Under the pieces are notes generated by a model. The model saw nothing but the letters and a program-made list of their open reading frames with translations. It was not told the origin of the DNA and searched no databases. Source: Acidimicrobiaceae bacterium (GTDB taxonomy: Bacteria > Actinomycetota > Acidimicrobiia > Acidimicrobiales > Palsa-688). From it: DNA of 14,044 nt. Both the position numbers and the translations under genes were made by a program. Location of the stretch: the NCBI GenBank assembly GCA_003156795.1, contig PMHU01000294.1, positions 8,163 to 22,206 on the forward strand, given 5' to 3'. Numbering within the stretch: the first letter of the stretch is position 1; each line of letters starts with the position of its first letter. Positions 13,149 to 14,044 of the stretch are shown here, piece by piece.

Positions 13149-14044
13149 GGCCGGGCGAGGATCACGGCGCTGCTGAGCGAGGACACCAAGGCGTGCTCGA
13201 CGCCGGCGACCTGGTTGGCCGCGTTACCGCGAACTTGGCGTACCCCTTCGACCAGGGTGTTCATGCCGTGGATGTATGCCTCTCCGAGCAGACCGCCGTG
13301 CGTGTTGACCGGCAGCTTCCCTCCGATGTCGATCGCCCCGCTGGCGATGTAAGCGGCCGCCTCGCCCCGACCGCAGAATCCGAACGCCTCCAACACCAAC
13401 AAGGCTAGAGGGCTGAAGTTCTCGTAGATCTCGGCCACGTCGATGTCATCGGTAGTGAGGCCGGTCTGCTGCCAGAGACGCGCCGCGCACCGTTCGGAAT
13501 CGGGGAAGCCGGCCAGGTCGGGCAGGTAGTAGTTGTGCATGATGCTCGTCCCCTGCACGTGCGCGTCCACCGCTCCGACCACGGCAACCGGCGCGGGCGT
13601 GTCGGGCGCGCGGTCGGCTGAAGTGACGACGAGAGCCACTCCGCCGTCGCTCTCCTGGCAGCAGTCGAGCAGGCGAAGGACCGGTTCGACGATCCACCTC
13701 GACGCTTGATGGTCATCGATGGTTATCGGCCGCTGGTAGAACCAGGCCGCCGGGTTCGTGGCCGCGTGCCGGCGGTCGGCCACGGCGATCAGGCCGAAGT
13801 CGGCGCTGGTCGCGCCGTAGGCGTGCATGTACCGGCGGGCTGCCATCGCGACCGTGGCGGCGGGCGTGGCCAGGCCCATCGGATAGTGCCAGCCGCTGTC
13901 GATGGCGGCGGACGTGGCGCCCTGCACTGCGCCGGGGGCGACCTGGCCGAACCGGCGGCCGGACCGCTCGTTCAGTGCCCGGTAGCAGAGCACGACGCTG
14001 GCCGCCCCGGTAGCGACGGCCATCGCGGCCTGCTGGATGGTGGC
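13145..14044 (-). CDS. Thiolase-like (SCP-x/Ltp type) protein, 5' end beyond window
   Basis: The C-terminal 299 residues of a thiolase-fold protein; the frame is open to the window edge (reading ATIQQAAMAVATG there), so the first ATG at 14023 is internal. Family features: VVLCYRALNERSG, the helix EIYENFSPLALLVLEAFGFCGRGE, then KLPVNTHGG and GEAYIHGMNTLVEGVRQVRG, which match SCP-x thiolases and the Ltp/Ltp2 aldolases of steroid side-chain breakdown. The GHPxGxSG and C-terminal CxG motifs of degradative thiolases are absent; VSSLSSAVILA replaces the latter. This favours a lipid-transfer-protein or aldolase-like role, acting on a CoA thioester, over classical thiolysis. Ltp2-type enzymes need a DUF35 partner, which would be expected beyond the window. 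About 90 residues, including the site of the thiolase nucleophile, are not visible. It is co-translated with the CoA-transferase through a four-base overlap. Confidence 0.88.
   Translation of the reverse strand, partial: ATIQQAAMAVATGAASVVLCYRALNERSGRRFGQVAPGAVQGATSAAIDSGWHYPMGLATPAATVAMAARRYMHAYGATSADFGLIAVADRRHAATNPAAWFYQRPITIDDHQASRWIVEPVLRLLDCCQESDGGVALVVTSADRAPDTPAPVAVVGAVDAHVQGTSIMHNYYLPDLAGFPDSERCAARLWQQTGLTTDDIDVAEIYENFSPLALLVLEAFGFCGRGEAAAYIASGAIDIGGKLPVNTHGGLLGEAYIHGMNTLVEGVRQVRGNAANQVAGVEHALVSSLSSAVILARP

Noticed and set aside
12390..13352. Plus-strand open frame antisense to the CoA-transferase and thiolase
   Set aside because: Gly/Val-rich mirror translation with no motif, crossing the boundary of two real overlapping genes.
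1..14044. CRISPR array, tRNA/rRNA genes, insertion sequences or attachment sites
   Set aside because: No regularly spaced repeats, cloverleaf-like segments, transposase or integrase motifs, or terminal repeats were seen by eye.

Overview
The window is GC-rich and gene-dense, and it reads as actinobacterial. An F420-type luciferase-like monooxygenase, a fused type III CoA-transferase, a lipid-transfer-protein-type thiolase, a P450 and a PIG-L deacetylase together suggest a soil or aquatic actinobacterium, perhaps from a poorly cultured lineage such as Acidimicrobiia. That placement is inference. I saw no rRNA, tRNA, CRISPR, insertion sequence or phage gene.

Layout. (1) 29-2424 (+): a secreted LamG-domain protein and, 5 bases later, a SipW/archaeal-type (S26B, Ser-His) signal peptidase; the first looks like the cognate substrate of the second. 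(2) 2486-4078 (+): a protein resembling the large subunit of N,N-dimethylformamidase. (3) 4075-5282 (-): a dienelactone hydrolase-family enzyme and, upstream of it, a small glyoxalase/VOC protein; the hydrolase and the formamidase-like gene share the CTAG of their stop codons. (4) 5519-5728 (+): a 69-residue Mop/TOBE molybdate-binding protein. (5) 5742-6515 (-): a PIG-L deacetylase interrupted by one in-frame TAG. (6) 6539-7940 (+): an LLM-class F420-dependent oxidoreductase and a RidA-family protein, one base apart. (7) 8007-8726 (-): a six-helix membrane protein of unknown role. (8) 8877-9231 (+): a SAM-methyltransferase remnant lacking its middle. (9) 9293-10654 (+): a cytochrome P450 with an unusual oxygen-binding helix. 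(10) 10701-14044 (-): a tandem CaiB/BaiF CoA-transferase whose start overlaps the end of a thiolase-like gene that runs off the window.

How the genes may work together. The right end (P450, fused CoA-transferase, SCP-x/Ltp-like thiolase) looks like part of a lipid or steroid-type degradation locus: oxygenation, CoA activation or transfer, then carbon-carbon cleavage. The left end is a small export module. The middle is a set of accessory enzymes with short intergenic gaps. Two genes here are decayed or interrupted (PIG-L and the methyltransferase).

A pattern across the middle is that several genes have no Shine-Dalgarno sequence but carry a TANNNT hexamer 6-7 bases before the start codon, as expected for leaderless transcripts. 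No wholly new system is evident. The best leads are the in-frame TAG, the leaderless and overlapping divergent promoters, the SipW export pair, the I-helix of the P450 and the asymmetric CoA-transferase.
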